This document shows positions 63,755 to 64,000 of a stretch of DNA of 64,000 nucleotides, piece by piece. This stretch comes from Phoronis australis (taxonomy: Eukaryota; Phoronida; Phoronidae): assembly GCA_002633005.1 (NCBI GenBank), contig NMRA01000128.1:150051-214050 (forward strand). Direction: 5' to 3'. Position 1 is the stretch's first letter, and every line of letters starts with the position of its first letter. Both the position numbers and the translations under genes were made by a program. The notes below the pieces were generated by a model, which saw only the letters and a list, made by a program, of their open reading frames with translations, made no database searches and was not told the DNA's origin.

Positions 63755-64000
63755 GTAAGTGTTGTTGCTAATAGACTCGTATGGTTTGTGAAATGAGCTT
63801 CAAGAATGGAGCGTACCAAAGTTAAGGAGATAATTTTTGTGCATGATTGATTTGAATTTTTATGTGTTCGGTATATTGGAGTCGCCCTTTACTAATTACA
63901 GTGCAAATCGGGAATGGCATGAAGAGATGCTTATATGTTGTCGCTTTCGCTGTTATGGTCAGTTTGAAAACTTAAATCCCTTACTTAAACTATCGTCATA

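Overview
This is 64 kb of an AT-rich, intron-rich animal nuclear genome. Proteins are split into short exons with GT-AG junctions, introns run from hundreds of bases to several kilobases, and many small DNA transposons, LINE fragments and minisatellites fill the gaps. The gene set (DTL, CCT4, an MTA family member, and a PhnZ-type HD-domain oxygenase that humans are not known to have) and the protein sequences fit an invertebrate deuterostome such as a hemichordate or cephalochordate. That placement is inference; I cannot name the species.

Layout. 1-5 kb: a decayed mariner-like element with long terminal inverted repeats, smaller repeats, and one unassigned coding-like exon on the minus strand. 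6.1-13.5 kb: a four-exon plus-strand gene for a 196-residue PhnZ-like mixed-valent diiron oxygenase. Its introns 2 and 3 carry two blocks of a degenerate ~145 bp satellite, and most monomers contain a CTCF-like core. 15.5-34.7 kb: DTL (CDT2) on the minus strand, the DDB1-CUL4 substrate receptor, resolved to the PIP-box last exon, with the extreme N-terminus unresolved. Its introns hold LINE fragments, two unrelated 46 bp minisatellites and a fold-back element. 34.7-39.8 kb: divergent intergenic region with inverted-repeat elements. 39.8-53.6 kb: CCT4, 14 exons, 535 residues, complete. Introns 4, 9 and 12 each carry a nearly identical 134 nt segment with the layout of an H/ACA snoRNA. 53.6-57.9 kb: intergenic with repeats. 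57.9-64 kb: the first four exons of an MTA homologue, running off the right edge.

The genes are independent housekeeping or chromatin genes rather than a pathway: replication-coupled ubiquitination (DTL), cytosolic chaperonin (CCT4), NuRD chromatin remodelling (MTA), and a probable phosphonate or related C-P bond oxygenase. The PhnZ-like gene and DTL are convergent, DTL and CCT4 divergent, and CCT4 and MTA in tandem. All reading-frame joins quoted for the four genes were checked for phase by hand.
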